Positions 17,901 through 25,553 of a DNA stretch of 27,276 nt are shown piece by piece. The DNA is taken from contig JAEZHO010000334.1 in the NCBI GenBank assembly GCA_023416545.1, positions 1 through 27,276 of the forward strand. Direction: 5' to 3'. The position numbers and the translations under genes were made by a program. Position 1 is the first letter of the stretch. Every line of letters starts with the position of its first letter. Source of the stretch: Pseudomonadota bacterium. Lineage in GTDB: Bacteria; Pseudomonadota; Alphaproteobacteria; Rhizobiales; Rhizobiaceae. Under the pieces are notes generated by a model that worked only from the letters and a program-made list of their open reading frames with translations, did not search any database and was not told the origin of the DNA.

Positions 17901-19139
17901 ATGAGAGAATTCGGTGTTCATTCCGAAGCCGGCCGACTGAGGACGGTGATGGTGTGCCGCCCCGGGCTGGCACACAAGCGACTGACCCCGGGCAATTGCC
18001 GGGAACTGCTCTTCGATGACGTGCTCTGGGTGCAGGAGGCACAGAAGGAGCACTTCAACTTCTGCAACAAGATGCGGGAAGTGGGCGTCGAGGTCCTGGA
18101 GTTCCATGATCTGCTCGCGCAGACGCTTCAGGACAAGGAGGCGCGCGACTGGATCCTGGATCGCCGCGTTACTGCCAATCACGTCGGTCCCGGCATGGTG
18201 CCGGAACTCCGCCAGTGGCTCGACGAGATGCCATCGCAAAAACTCGCGGAGCATCTGATCGGCGGCATCGCCCGCTTCGAGCTGCCTTTCGAGACTCGCG
18301 CTATGTTCGGCCATTATCTGGAGCCGACCGATTTCGTTATACCGCCGGTGCCCAACACGCTGTTCACGCGTGACAATTCGTGCTGGATCTACGGCGGCGT
18401 GAGCCTCAATCCGATGTACTATCCGGCGCGCCGTCCGGAGACGCTCCTGACGACGGCCATCTACAAGTTCCACCCCGAGTTCAAGGGCGGGAACTTCAAG
18501 GTATGGTGGGGAGATCCGGACCAGGACTTCGGGCCCGCCACGCTGGAAGGCGGCGACGTGATGCCGGTCGGAAACGGGGTCGTGCTCGTCGGCATGGGCG
18601 AACGCAGCACCCCCCAGGCAGTCGGCCAGCTTGCGACCGCGCTGTTCAAGCAGGAGGCGGCCACCCGGGTTGTCGCCTGCCAGATGCCGCGGTCACGGGC
18701 CGCCATGCACCTCGATACCGTCTTCACGCTTTGCGATCGCGATGTGGCCAACATCTTCCTCGAGGTGTGCAGCCAGATCAAATGCTACAGCCTGCGTCCG
18801 GGCGACAAGGAAGGCGAGATCGACTACGCCGTCGAGGACAAGCCCTTCCTCACCGAAGAAGGGACGGGTGTGGCGGCGGAATCAATGGGGCTTCAGCGCC
18901 TCAACGTGATCACGACGGGAGGCGACTACTACGAGCAGGAGCGCGAGCAATGGGATGACGGCAACAACGTCGTCGCACTGTCTCCCGGGGTCGTCGTCGC
19001 CTACGAGCGCAATTCCTACACCAACACCAAGCTTCGCAAGGCCGGAATAGAGGTCATCACCGTGGAAGGCGATGAACTGGGCCGCGGGCGAGGCGGCGGG
19101 CACTGCATGACCTGCCCGATCTTGCGGGACCCTGTTTGA
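17901..19139 (+). CDS. arcA: Arginine deiminase
   Basis: This 412-residue cytosolic enzyme converts arginine to citrulline and ammonia. All catalytic residues of the guanidine-modifying family are visible: D158 in FTRDN, E216 and D219 in EGGDV, H270 and D272 in HLD, and the nucleophile C402 in GGGHCMTCP near the C-terminus. The ATG at 17901 is chosen for its GAGGAG site 7 nt upstream; a TTG 15 nt earlier is less likely. It is the last gene of an operon in the order antiporter-antiporter-arcB-arcC-arcA, with arcA at the end instead of the more usual first place. A strong terminator follows at 19157. Confidence 0.98.
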   Translation: MREFGVHSEAGRLRTVMVCRPGLAHKRLTPGNCRELLFDDVLWVQEAQKEHFNFCNKMREVGVEVLEFHDLLAQTLQDKEARDWILDRRVTANHVGPGMVPELRQWLDEMPSQKLAEHLIGGIARFELPFETRAMFGHYLEPTDFVIPPVPNTLFTRDNSCWIYGGVSLNPMYYPARRPETLLTTAIYKFHPEFKGGNFKVWWGDPDQDFGPATLEGGDVMPVGNGVVLVGMGERSTPQAVGQLATALFKQEAATRVVACQMPRSRAAMHLDTVFTLCDRDVANIFLEVCSQIKCYSLRPGDKEGEIDYAVEDKPFLTEEGTGVAAESMGLQRLNVITTGGDYYEQEREQWDDGNNVVALSPGVVVAYERNSYTNTKLRKAGIEVITVEGDELGRGRGGGHCMTCPILRDPV

Positions 19140-19156
19140 GTTGAAAGTGGTTCTGC

Positions 19157-19202
19157 TGCCTTGCCCCGAGGGCGACCAGGTCCTTGCGGGCAAGGCAATT
19201 TT
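19157..19202 (+). terminator. Intrinsic terminator of the arginine deiminase operon
   Basis: TGCCTTGCCC (19157-19166) and GGGCAAGGCA (19188-19197) form a perfect 10-bp stem with a 21-nt loop, followed by ATTTT (19198-19202). The stem begins 18 nt after the arcA stop codon. Confidence 0.8.
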
Positions 19203-19253
19203 CCAAGTGCCGCTCCCCTTATATGCTCTCACCCATCACCGCCCCATCGCAAC

Positions 19254-19274
19254 GGACGCGACCGTATCGCGTCC
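19254..19274. repeat. Perfect 7-bp inverted repeat
   Basis: GGACGCG and CGCGTCC flank ACCGTAT. The repeat lies 115 nt downstream of arcA, beyond its terminator, with no T run. It could be a second termination structure or a protein-binding dyad. Confidence 0.45.
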
Positions 19275-19333
19275 GGCGACCCTGGGGAAATTCGTCCGAA
19301 CGAAACACCTTGAACGCCAGACCGTTGGGTCCG

Positions 19334-19357
19334 GTGCAGGAGGGGGGGGGGCTGCAC
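19334..19357. repeat. G10 homopolymer enclosed by GTGCAG/CTGCAC arms
   Basis: Ten consecutive G (19342-19351) form most of the loop of a 6-bp inverted repeat (GTGCAG 19334-19339, CTGCAC 19352-19357). It lies in non-coding DNA, so length variation here would not shift a visible reading frame. Confidence 0.6.
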
Positions 19358-19649
19358 GCCCCGACCATTCGCCCGGAGGGCTAGATTTCGCGGGTTGCAC
19401 GGCGCAGATTTATGGCGCTAAATCGATTAGCTTTTGCATCCTATTGCGGGCTCCTGCGTTGAAGAGCATAGTACTAAAGTCCCCCTTGACGAGACTTTCA
19501 GGCGGCAACCAGACGGAATGATCAACTGGCCGTCCAATGGCCTGGTTTGGTAGCCTCACTGTCAACTGCAAAGGACGACCACCGTGTGCGTATTGGCGGT
19601 TTACGGGGCGAATTATTCCAGTGCGTTCATCAGTCTTGATGGAAAAGGG

Positions 19650-19937
19650 TCATTTCTGCTTTTCGGTCAGGCTGAGGCGAAGGCTCTTGAACTTTGCGTC
19701 CAGCACCTCGCAAGCGAACCGGCGAGCGCCCGCGTCGACTTCTACCGAGACCTCCTCAACGACCATCCTCTTTGTGGCGCTAACGGTCTGCTGATGAAGT
19801 TCGTCAAACCATGATAGATCGTCCGTACCTTTCACCTGCGCGAGCGCCAGCAATGTGGTCCCCAACGCGTCCTGAAGGGCAAGCGCAGTAGCGCCAAGAA
19901 AAGCCTCAGCGTTATCTTTATCGTAGAAATTCGTCAT
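19650..19937 (-). CDS. Small orphan protein of unknown function
   Basis: A 95-residue product starts at ATG 19937, with AGGGGG about 9 nt upstream. It is acidic and predicted largely helical, with no cysteine-rich, membrane or signal features. Its core begins MTNFYDKDNAEAFLGATALA. I do not recognise a family. Codon choice is visibly less GC-biased at third positions than in the neighbouring operons, suggesting a different history. A plus-strand frame (GTG at 19584, to 19814) overlaps it. I favour the minus frame for its better ribosome site and more protein-like composition, without certainty. Confidence 0.5.
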   Translation of the reverse strand: MTNFYDKDNAEAFLGATALALQDALGTTLLALAQVKGTDDLSWFDELHQQTVSATKRMVVEEVSVEVDAGARRFACEVLDAKFKSLRLSLTEKQK

Positions 19938-20266
19938 CCAAATGCCCCCTGTGTATCGAGCATGCATTGAACAATTATGGGAGTCAATTTCGAGTTGGCG
20001 GAGTGGGATATCCGGCATTACTCGGTCCCAAGCAACACGCGCGGCCGTCCCGAGGCGGCCTCAAACTAATGGCGATTGAAGAAGTTCCGGTCCTCGGGGA
20101 GACCGTGTCGAGCTTATTTTAAAATCTTCCGGCGGTATCGCCACCTGCGATAAGCGCCAGCATTCTTCAAGTAATTTTGGCGATACACCACGGCGGGATC
20201 TTCTGCAAGAAAAGAGCACGTGTTGTCATTGATGGCATCACGTCAGTTGCACGTCGGCAACTCCCC
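19938..20266. other. Non-coding stretch between the small orphan gene and the LysR gene
   Basis: I see no supportable gene in these 329 nt. It contains the perfect palindrome ATTTTAAAAT (20116-20125), which on the minus strand could offer a -10-like TAAAAT for the small orphan gene. It also has TTGATGGCATCAC near 20228-20240, an FNR-like dyad with a 3-nt instead of 4-nt spacer and no gene in the right place. Confidence 0.35.
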
Positions 20267-21217
20267 TCAGTTCCTGGAGGTGGCCTTGCTTCTCAGAAGA
20301 GTTCTGCCGAGACTTGAAGGCTCAGGCAGGCGGTCTGCCTCCAGCGAGGCGAAGAGCCAGTCGATGAACACCCGGACGATGGGCGCGGCGCGCATTTCCT
20401 GGCGACAGGCGACGTAGAACGCATCGTTGGCCGGCACGCTGAGGTCGAAGGGAACCAGGAGCCCGCCTTCGGCAATCAGCTTTGCTGCGGTTATCGTATC
20501 CCCGAGTGCCACGCCCTGTCCCTGGAGGGCCGCTTCCGTGGAGAAGCGCGCGTCCCCCATGAAGTGCTGCCGACGCCGGGGGATCTCCGCGCCATCGGCG
20601 GCAGAAAGCCACGTGTTCCATTCCCGGCCGTCCGTATCTCCGTGCAGGAGGACATGGTCTTCCAGGTCCTTCATCGACCGAAGCGGCCTGCTGTTGAGCA
20701 AGGTCGGACTGGCGACCGGAAAGAGCTGCAGATTGCTCCAGAGGCGCGTCCAGGCATCCGGCCAGTTGCCGTCGCCGTAGAGGATGCAGACGTCCACGTC
20801 CGAGGAATGGAGGTGGCGGGGATCGTTGGACGCGGCAAGCTTCAACGTCACGTCCGGGTATCGGTCCGTGAATGACGACAGTCGCGGAACGATCCAGAAG
20901 GACAGGAGCGCGGGAACGCAGGTGATCGAGAGGCTGCCCCGGGTCGCGGGTCGCTGCATCTGCGCGGTCGCCGCCGCAATCCCGCTGAAGGCCTGGGTTA
21001 CGGCCGGCAGTAGAAGGGCGCCTGCGGCCGAGAGCTTCATGCGCTTTCCGCCCCGTTCGAAGAGCGCAGTAGCAAGCGATTCCTCGAGCGTTCGCAACTG
21101 ATGGCTCACGGCGCCATGGGTTACGCGAAGCTCGCGCGCGGCGGCCGATACGGAGCCGAGGCGCGCCGTTGCCTCGAATGCGCGAAGCGGGTTCAGCGGT
21201 GGCAGACGACCGTTCAT
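20267..21217 (-). CDS. LysR-type transcriptional regulator, GcvA-like
   Basis: This 316-residue LysR regulator has an N-terminal winged helix-turn-helix (about 9-66; LNPLRAFEATARLGSVSAAA, then THGAVSHQLRTLEESL) and a C-terminal periplasmic-binding-like effector domain (about 92-300). The ATG at 21217 is preferred to upstream in-frame ATGs because GGGAGAGAGG precedes it directly. It is divergent from the ureohydrolase/ABC/nitrilase operon, with 143 nt between the two starts and a perfect LysR-type palindrome in that gap. It therefore very likely controls that operon and itself. The effector is probably the imported guanidino compound or polyamine, which is inference. Confidence 0.93.
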   Translation of the reverse strand: MNGRLPPLNPLRAFEATARLGSVSAAARELRVTHGAVSHQLRTLEESLATALFERGGKRMKLSAAGALLLPAVTQAFSGIAAATAQMQRPATRGSLSITCVPALLSFWIVPRLSSFTDRYPDVTLKLAASNDPRHLHSSDVDVCILYGDGNWPDAWTRLWSNLQLFPVASPTLLNSRPLRSMKDLEDHVLLHGDTDGREWNTWLSAADGAEIPRRRQHFMGDARFSTEAALQGQGVALGDTITAAKLIAEGGLLVPFDLSVPANDAFYVACRQEMRAAPIVRVFIDWLFASLEADRLPEPSSLGRTLLRSKATSRN

Positions 21218-21228
21218 CCTCTCTCCCA

Positions 21229-21245
21229 TGTGAGAATTTCTCACA
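21229..21245. promoter_or_regulatory. LysR-box palindrome in the divergent intergenic region
   Basis: TGTGAGAATTTCTCACA is a perfect 8-bp inverted repeat around a single T. It contains the T-N11-A pattern typical of LysR-type regulators. It lies 12 nt upstream of the LysR start codon and 116 nt upstream of the ureohydrolase start, the usual place of an autoregulatory and recognition site. Confidence 0.7.
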
Positions 21246-21360
21246 GAGACTGCTAGTACATCGTGAATTGCATTTCCAGCGGGTCTTTGTCGATAATGCT
21301 CAAAACAAAGGCGACCGGTTTGCGGGAGCTAAAATTAGGCATGCATAGAGGGGTCACACG

Positions 21361-22419
21361 ATGGCGCTAGAGGACGACAAGCTCAAGGACCTGCGCGAGA
21401 AGTACGGGACGGGGCACGGCGGCAATCTCTACGATCCCGATTTCCGCAAGGTCGCGGAGAAAATCTTCTCGAAGAGCGGGAGCAGGATCGCTCCCTATGC
21501 GGGCGTTCCGACGTTTCTTTCCGCTCCCTTCATGCAGGTCGATGCGGAAGATCCCTCGTTCGACGACCTGCAGGTCGCGATCACCGGCGTTCCGATGGAT
21601 CTCGGTGTGACGAACCGGCCGGGATCGCGTTTCGGGCCGCGGGCATTGCGGGCAATCGAGCGGATCGGCCCCTACAATCACGTGCTGAAGACGGCGCCGG
21701 TCTTCGATCTGCGCGTCGCAGACATCGGCGATGTGCCGCTCCGCAGCCGCTACGATCTCGAAATGTGCCATCAGGATATCGAGAAACGCTTCACGCAGAT
21801 CGTCGAGGCGGGCGTTTTGCCGCTTGCTGTCGGCGGCGACCATTCGATCAGCCAGTCGATCCTGAAGGCGGTGGGGCGAAATGCGCCCGTCGGAATGATC
21901 CACATCGACGCGCATTGCGACACGAGCGGTCCCTTCGACCACAGCAAGTTTCATCACGCCGGCCCGTTCCGCAACGCGGTGCTCGATGGCGTGCTGGATC
22001 CGACGCGGACGATCCAGATCGGCATTCGCGGCGCGGCGGAATACATCTGGGAGTTTTCCTATGCGTCCGGCATGACGGTCATCCATGCCGAGGACGTCCC
22101 GGGCCTCGGAATCCCGGCGATCATCGAAAGGGCGAAGGCGGTAGTCGGTGATGGTCCCACCTACCTGTCCTTCGACATCGACAGCCTCGACCCGGGCTTC
22201 GCGCCCGGTACCGGCACGCCCGAGATCGGCGGCCTGACGACCCGGGAAGTCCTGGAGATCATCCGCGGATTGAAGGGGATCAACCTCGTCGGTGGCGACG
22301 TGGTTGAGGTCGCGCCGCAATATGATCCGACAAGCAACACCGCGCAGGCCGGCGCGCAGATGCTGTTCGAGATACTCAGCCTGATGGTGTTCAGCCCTTC
22401 CGTCACGGGCAAACCCTGA
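21361..22419 (+). CDS. speB: Agmatinase-family ureohydrolase
   Basis: This 352-residue enzyme belongs to the arginase/agmatinase family, which hydrolyses guanidino groups to urea. All six ligands of the two-metal centre are visible: H161 (VGGDHS), D183, H185 and D187 (IDAHCDT), and D272 and D274 (SFDIDSLDP). The last motif continues into the GFAPGTGTPEIGG stretch. The protein is about 45 residues longer than E. coli agmatinase because of an N-terminal extension (residues 1-70, with SRIAPYAGVPTF). Agmatinase (putrescine plus urea), guanidinobutyrase (4-aminobutyrate plus urea) and guanidine hydrolase all share this fold and cannot be told apart safely here. It heads an operon with an ABC importer and a nitrilase, divergent from a LysR gene. 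GAGGGG lies upstream of the ATG. Confidence 0.9.
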   Translation: MALEDDKLKDLREKYGTGHGGNLYDPDFRKVAEKIFSKSGSRIAPYAGVPTFLSAPFMQVDAEDPSFDDLQVAITGVPMDLGVTNRPGSRFGPRALRAIERIGPYNHVLKTAPVFDLRVADIGDVPLRSRYDLEMCHQDIEKRFTQIVEAGVLPLAVGGDHSISQSILKAVGRNAPVGMIHIDAHCDTSGPFDHSKFHHAGPFRNAVLDGVLDPTRTIQIGIRGAAEYIWEFSYASGMTVIHAEDVPGLGIPAIIERAKAVVGDGPTYLSFDIDSLDPGFAPGTGTPEIGGLTTREVLEIIRGLKGINLVGGDVVEVAPQYDPTSNTAQAGAQMLFEILSLMVFSPSVTGKP

Positions 22420-22451
22420 CATAGACTGGCAACAAGAGTGGGAACTGGCCG

Positions 22452-22470
22452 GGCAGGCAGAGAACCTGCC
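22452..22470 (+). other. Short hairpin between the ureohydrolase and binding-protein genes
   Basis: GGCAGG and CCTGCC form a 6-bp stem with a 7-nt loop, 22 nt before the binding-protein start codon and upstream of its strong AAGGAG site. It has no T tail. It may be a processing or stabilising element that raises binding-protein expression. Confidence 0.35.
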
Positions 22471-22491
22471 GGCAAAACAAAGGAGAAAGAC

Positions 22492-23580
22492 ATGGGTAAG
22501 ATCTTGAACATGCGGCCCACCCGCCGCGCGGTGCTCGGCGCCGGCTTGGCAGGTGCCTCCATGCTGGCGATGCCGTCCATCCTTCGCGCGCAGGACCGTT
22601 CCCTGAAGGTCGGCGTCTATGGGGGCTACTTCAAGGATTCGTTCGACAAGAACATCTTCCCGGAGTTCACCAAGGCGACCGGGATCGCGGTGGAATCCAT
22701 CGCCGAGCCGACCGGTGAGGCCTGGCTGGTGCAGCTGGAGCAGGCAGCCCGGGCTGGACAGGCGCCCGCGGACGTTTCGATGATGTCGCAGGTGGCGCTT
22801 TTGAAGGGGCAGTCGACGGAGCTCTGGGCGCCGCTCGACATGGCGAAGATCGCAAACGCCTCCGGCCTGATCGATACCTTCGTCAACAAGTATCCGGACG
22901 GTCGCGTCGCCGGCATTGGCGCCGTGTCCTGGTACATCACGCTGGTGACCAATACCGATAGCTATCCCGAGGCGCCGACGTCCTGGGCAGCCCTGTGGGA
23001 TCCGGCAAATGCCGACAAGCTCGGCCTTCTCGCGCTGGTCTCCAACTCCTTCCTTCTCGAAGTCACGGCGAAGACGCATCTCGGCGGGACCGACGTGCTG
23101 GCCACCGAGGAAGGCATCCTCAAGGCGCTGGAAAAGCTTGCGGAGGTAAAGCCGAACGTCCGTCTCTGGTATCGCGACGAGGCACAGTTCGAACAGTCGC
23201 TGAAGTCGGGCGAAATCCCGATGGGCCAGTACTATCACGACGTAACCGGCCTCGCCGCCGCCGACGGCCATCCGGTACGTTCGACCTTCCCGAAGGAAGG
23301 CGGCATCCTCGATTCCGGCAGCTGGGCTCTTTCGCGCGCCTCCGAAAAGGCCGAGGAAGCGCATGTCTTCATCGACTACATGTGCCAGCCGTCCGTCCAG
23401 GCAACGCTGTCGCGGAAGGTCGGAACCTCGCCGACGGTCAAGCGCGATCTCCTCGACCTAACCGCGGAAGAGTTCGCGGCGGTATCATCCGACATCGATC
23501 CGATCATCCCGCGCTACGAGATGTACCAGCAGAGGTCCGACTTCCTGAACCAGAAGTGGACGGAAATGATCGCTGGCTGA
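22492..23580 (+). CDS. ABC transporter substrate-binding protein, PotD-like, Tat-exported
   Basis: This 362-residue periplasmic binding protein belongs to the polyamine/opine-type solute-binding group. The signal peptide has a twin-arginine motif, T10-R-R-A-V-L, a hydrophobic stretch (14-30) and cleavage near LRA-QD (33). The mature protein begins with the typical LKVGVYGGYFKDSFDKN strand and keeps features such as APADVSMMSQ and GGILDSGSWALS. It starts at ATG 22492 after AAGGAGAAAGAC, a strong ribosome site. A long hairpin follows the gene, which would leave this protein in excess over its membrane partners. The ligand is likely a cationic amine such as agmatine, putrescine or a guanidino acid, judged from the neighbouring ureohydrolase. 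Confidence 0.92.
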   Translation: MGKILNMRPTRRAVLGAGLAGASMLAMPSILRAQDRSLKVGVYGGYFKDSFDKNIFPEFTKATGIAVESIAEPTGEAWLVQLEQAARAGQAPADVSMMSQVALLKGQSTELWAPLDMAKIANASGLIDTFVNKYPDGRVAGIGAVSWYITLVTNTDSYPEAPTSWAALWDPANADKLGLLALVSNSFLLEVTAKTHLGGTDVLATEEGILKALEKLAEVKPNVRLWYRDEAQFEQSLKSGEIPMGQYYHDVTGLAAADGHPVRSTFPKEGGILDSGSWALSRASEKAEEAHVFIDYMCQPSVQATLSRKVGTSPTVKRDLLDLTAEEFAAVSSDIDPIIPRYEMYQQRSDFLNQKWTEMIAG

Positions 23581-23589
23581 TCCCGCGAT

Positions 23590-23627
23590 AGCCATCCTCG
23601 CCCGTGAGGGGGAGGATGGCTTTCTTC
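23590..23627 (+). terminator. Strong hairpin between binding-protein and ATPase genes, likely partial terminator
   Basis: AGCCATCCTC (23590-23599) pairs perfectly with GAGGATGGCT (23612-23621). Three more pairs extend the stem inward to a GTGA loop, and TTTCTT follows. Because the ATPase, permease and nitrilase genes continue in the same direction, it probably attenuates or stabilises rather than ends the operon. Confidence 0.65.
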
Positions 23628-23667
23628 CCGAAGACGAGAGCTTCCCGAAAGGCCGAGCGCAGAGCAG

Positions 23668-24702
23668 ATGTCCGGACTTAACCTCAGCCACGTGACGAAA
23701 GAGTTCGGCGCGTTCAAAGCGGTGAACGATGTCAGCCTGTCGGTCCCCGACGGGACATTCGTCTGTCTCCTCGGTCCTTCCGGATGCGGCAAGACCACGC
23801 TGATGCGGATGGTTGCGGGTCTCGACCTTCCCACCGAAGGTTCGATCACGCTGGGCGGCGAGGATATTACCCGCGTCCCGACCCACAAGCGCAATCTCGG
23901 CATGGTGTTCCAGTCGCTGGCGCTCTTCCCGCATCTCACCGTCGGCGAGAACATCGCCTACGCGCTGCGCATCCGCGGCGTTTCGAGGAGCGACCAGAAG
24001 AAACGGGTCGACGAACTCCTGTCGATGATCCACCTGCCGGGCTTTGCAGATCGCTCCGTCAACAAGCTCTCCGGCGGGCAGCGCCAGCGGATCGCCATTG
24101 CCCGCGCGCTCGCCATCTCTCCGAAGCTCTTCCTGCTGGACGAGCCGCTGTCGGCGCTGGATGCCAAACTGCGCGAGGCGATGCAGGTCGAACTGCGCCA
24201 GTTGCAGCAGCGCCTCGGCATTACCACGATCGTCGTCACCCACGACCAGCGGGAGGCGATGACCATGGCCGACACCGTCGTGGTCATGAATGGCGGCGAA
24301 ATCCGTCAGGCGGCGGCCCCCGTCGACATCTATCGGCACCCGGCCGATTCCTTCGTCGCTGATTTCATCGGCTCGACGAACCTCATTCCCTTCACCGCCG
24401 ACGCCACCGGACAGGCTTCCATCTGCGGTTCCACCGTGCGGGGCCTCCCGCTCGGCACCCTGAAGAGCGGGACCATCTCCGTTCGCCCGGAGGATGTACA
24501 GGTCGTGGCGCCGGCGGAAAGCAGCCTGAACGGCACGGTCACCTTCGTGCGTGACCTCGGCGGCAGTGTCGAGACATTCATCGAGGCGGGCGGCGAGCAG
24601 ATCGTCGCCGTTTCCGCGCCCCGCTCGCGACCGGACGTGGCGGTCGGGGAGAGCGTTGGCCTGCGCTTCGATCCCGAGACAAGCGTGGTGCTGGCGAAAT
24701 GA
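23668..24702 (+). CDS. ABC transporter ATP-binding protein, PotA-like
   Basis: This 344-residue ATPase powers the importer. It has Walker A GPSGCGKT (36-43), Q-loop around VFQSLALFPHLTV (80-92), signature LSGGQ (134-138), Walker B LFLLDEP (154-160) and switch histidine in VVTHDQREAM (about 189-198). A C-terminal TOBE-type domain (about 265-340) is typical of polyamine, iron and sugar importers and may carry regulation. The start at 23668 has only a weak ribosome site. The stop overlaps the ATG of the first permease by 4 nt. Confidence 0.95.
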   Translation: MSGLNLSHVTKEFGAFKAVNDVSLSVPDGTFVCLLGPSGCGKTTLMRMVAGLDLPTEGSITLGGEDITRVPTHKRNLGMVFQSLALFPHLTVGENIAYALRIRGVSRSDQKKRVDELLSMIHLPGFADRSVNKLSGGQRQRIAIARALAISPKLFLLDEPLSALDAKLREAMQVELRQLQQRLGITTIVVTHDQREAMTMADTVVVMNGGEIRQAAAPVDIYRHPADSFVADFIGSTNLIPFTADATGQASICGSTVRGLPLGTLKSGTISVRPEDVQVVAPAESSLNGTVTFVRDLGGSVETFIEAGGEQIVAVSAPRSRPDVAVGESVGLRFDPETSVVLAK

Positions 24703-25553
24703 GACGGGAGGCGCCGCAGCGACTGGCGGATTACGGGCCGCTTTTCTTTCCGGCCGGGATGCTGATCGTCTTCTTCGTCATCCCCTTCGCCACGATGATC
24801 GCCGTCTCCTTCTTCGAGCGGCAACAGGGCGGTTTCTACGAGCCGGCCTTCGTCCTCGACAATTACGGGCGCTTCCTCAGCCTGTTCTTCGGCAAGGTGC
24901 TCGGTTTCTCGCTCTTCCTGGCCATGGCCGTTGCAGCTGCCTGCGTCGCGATCGGCGTGCCCTTCACCTATCTTCTCTCCAGCGCCTCGAGACGGGTGCA
25001 GGTCTGGTGGCTCGTGGCTCTGCTGTCGATCCTGTCGCTTTCCGAGGTGATGATCGGGTTTGCGTGGTCGACCCTGTTGTCGCGCACGGCGGGGATCACC
25101 AACCTTTTCGTCATGCTCGGCCTCATGGACGGCCCGCAGGCTCTGACGCCGAGCTTCGGCGCGGTGATGACGGCGATGACCTATCAGGCGCTCCCCTATA
25201 CGGTGCTCGTTCTTTATCCGGCGCTCGTCAGGCTCGACCCGACGCTTACGGAGGCGGCACGCACGCTGGGGGCCTCGCCCCTCAAGGCCTTCTTCTCGGT
25301 CGTGGTGCCGGCGCTGCGCAACACAATCCTTGCCACGTCGATCATGGTCTTCATCTTCGCCCTCGGCTCGTATCTGCTCCCGCAGTTGCTCGGCAGGCCG
25401 CAGCAGTGGACGCTTTCGGTGCTGATCACCGATCAGGCGATCTACCAGTCCAACATGCCGTTTGCCGCGGCGATGGCCGTCTTCCTCGTGCTCGTATCGC
25501 TGTCGCTGGTGGGGCTTGCCCTTTACGTCGGACGGCAAAGGGAGGCAGCATGA
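24699..25553 (+). CDS. ABC transporter permease, PotB-like
   Basis: This 284-residue inner-membrane subunit of the importer has six predicted helices. The cytoplasmic EAA loop reads LTEAARTLGASPLKAFFSVV, the coupling site for the ATPase. A moderately long N-terminal helix is followed by a periplasmic loop (SFFERQQGGFYEPAFVLDNY) as in PotB-type subunits. It overlaps the ATPase gene by 4 nt and the next permease gene by 4 nt, so the three products are translationally coupled. Confidence 0.94.
   Translation: MRREAPQRLADYGPLFFPAGMLIVFFVIPFATMIAVSFFERQQGGFYEPAFVLDNYGRFLSLFFGKVLGFSLFLAMAVAAACVAIGVPFTYLLSSASRRVQVWWLVALLSILSLSEVMIGFAWSTLLSRTAGITNLFVMLGLMDGPQALTPSFGAVMTAMTYQALPYTVLVLYPALVRLDPTLTEAARTLGASPLKAFFSVVVPALRNTILATSIMVFIFALGSYLLPQLLGRPQQWTLSVLITDQAIYQSNMPFAAAMAVFLVLVSLSLVGLALYVGRQREAA

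Larger units (their letters stand above)
19203..19649. other. Gene-poor stretch after the arginine deiminase operon
   Basis: No open frame in this stretch looks like a protein. It holds the inverted repeat at 19254-19274 and the G10 tract at 19334-19357, described separately. Base composition shifts toward AT from about 19385 onward, unlike the operons on either side. That fits an old insertion or decayed region rather than a functional gene. Confidence 0.4.

Noticed and set aside
19584..19814. Plus-strand frame starting at GTG, 76 residues
   Set aside because: It overlaps the minus-strand orphan gene. Its ribosome site is weaker and its composition less convincing, but the choice is not certain.
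20228..20240. TTGATGGCATCAC considered as an FNR/FixK box
   Set aside because: The spacer is 3 nt, the last base differs from the consensus, and it lies downstream of the LysR gene with no promoter target.
21367..23364. Long minus-strand open frame (665 codons) across the ureohydrolase and binding-protein genes
   Set aside because: It is antisense to two genes with full family motifs, with no domain of its own.
24330..25538. Minus-strand open frame (402 codons) opposite the ABC ATPase and first permease
   Set aside because: The composition is highly charged and repetitive, as expected for antisense of membrane-protein codons.
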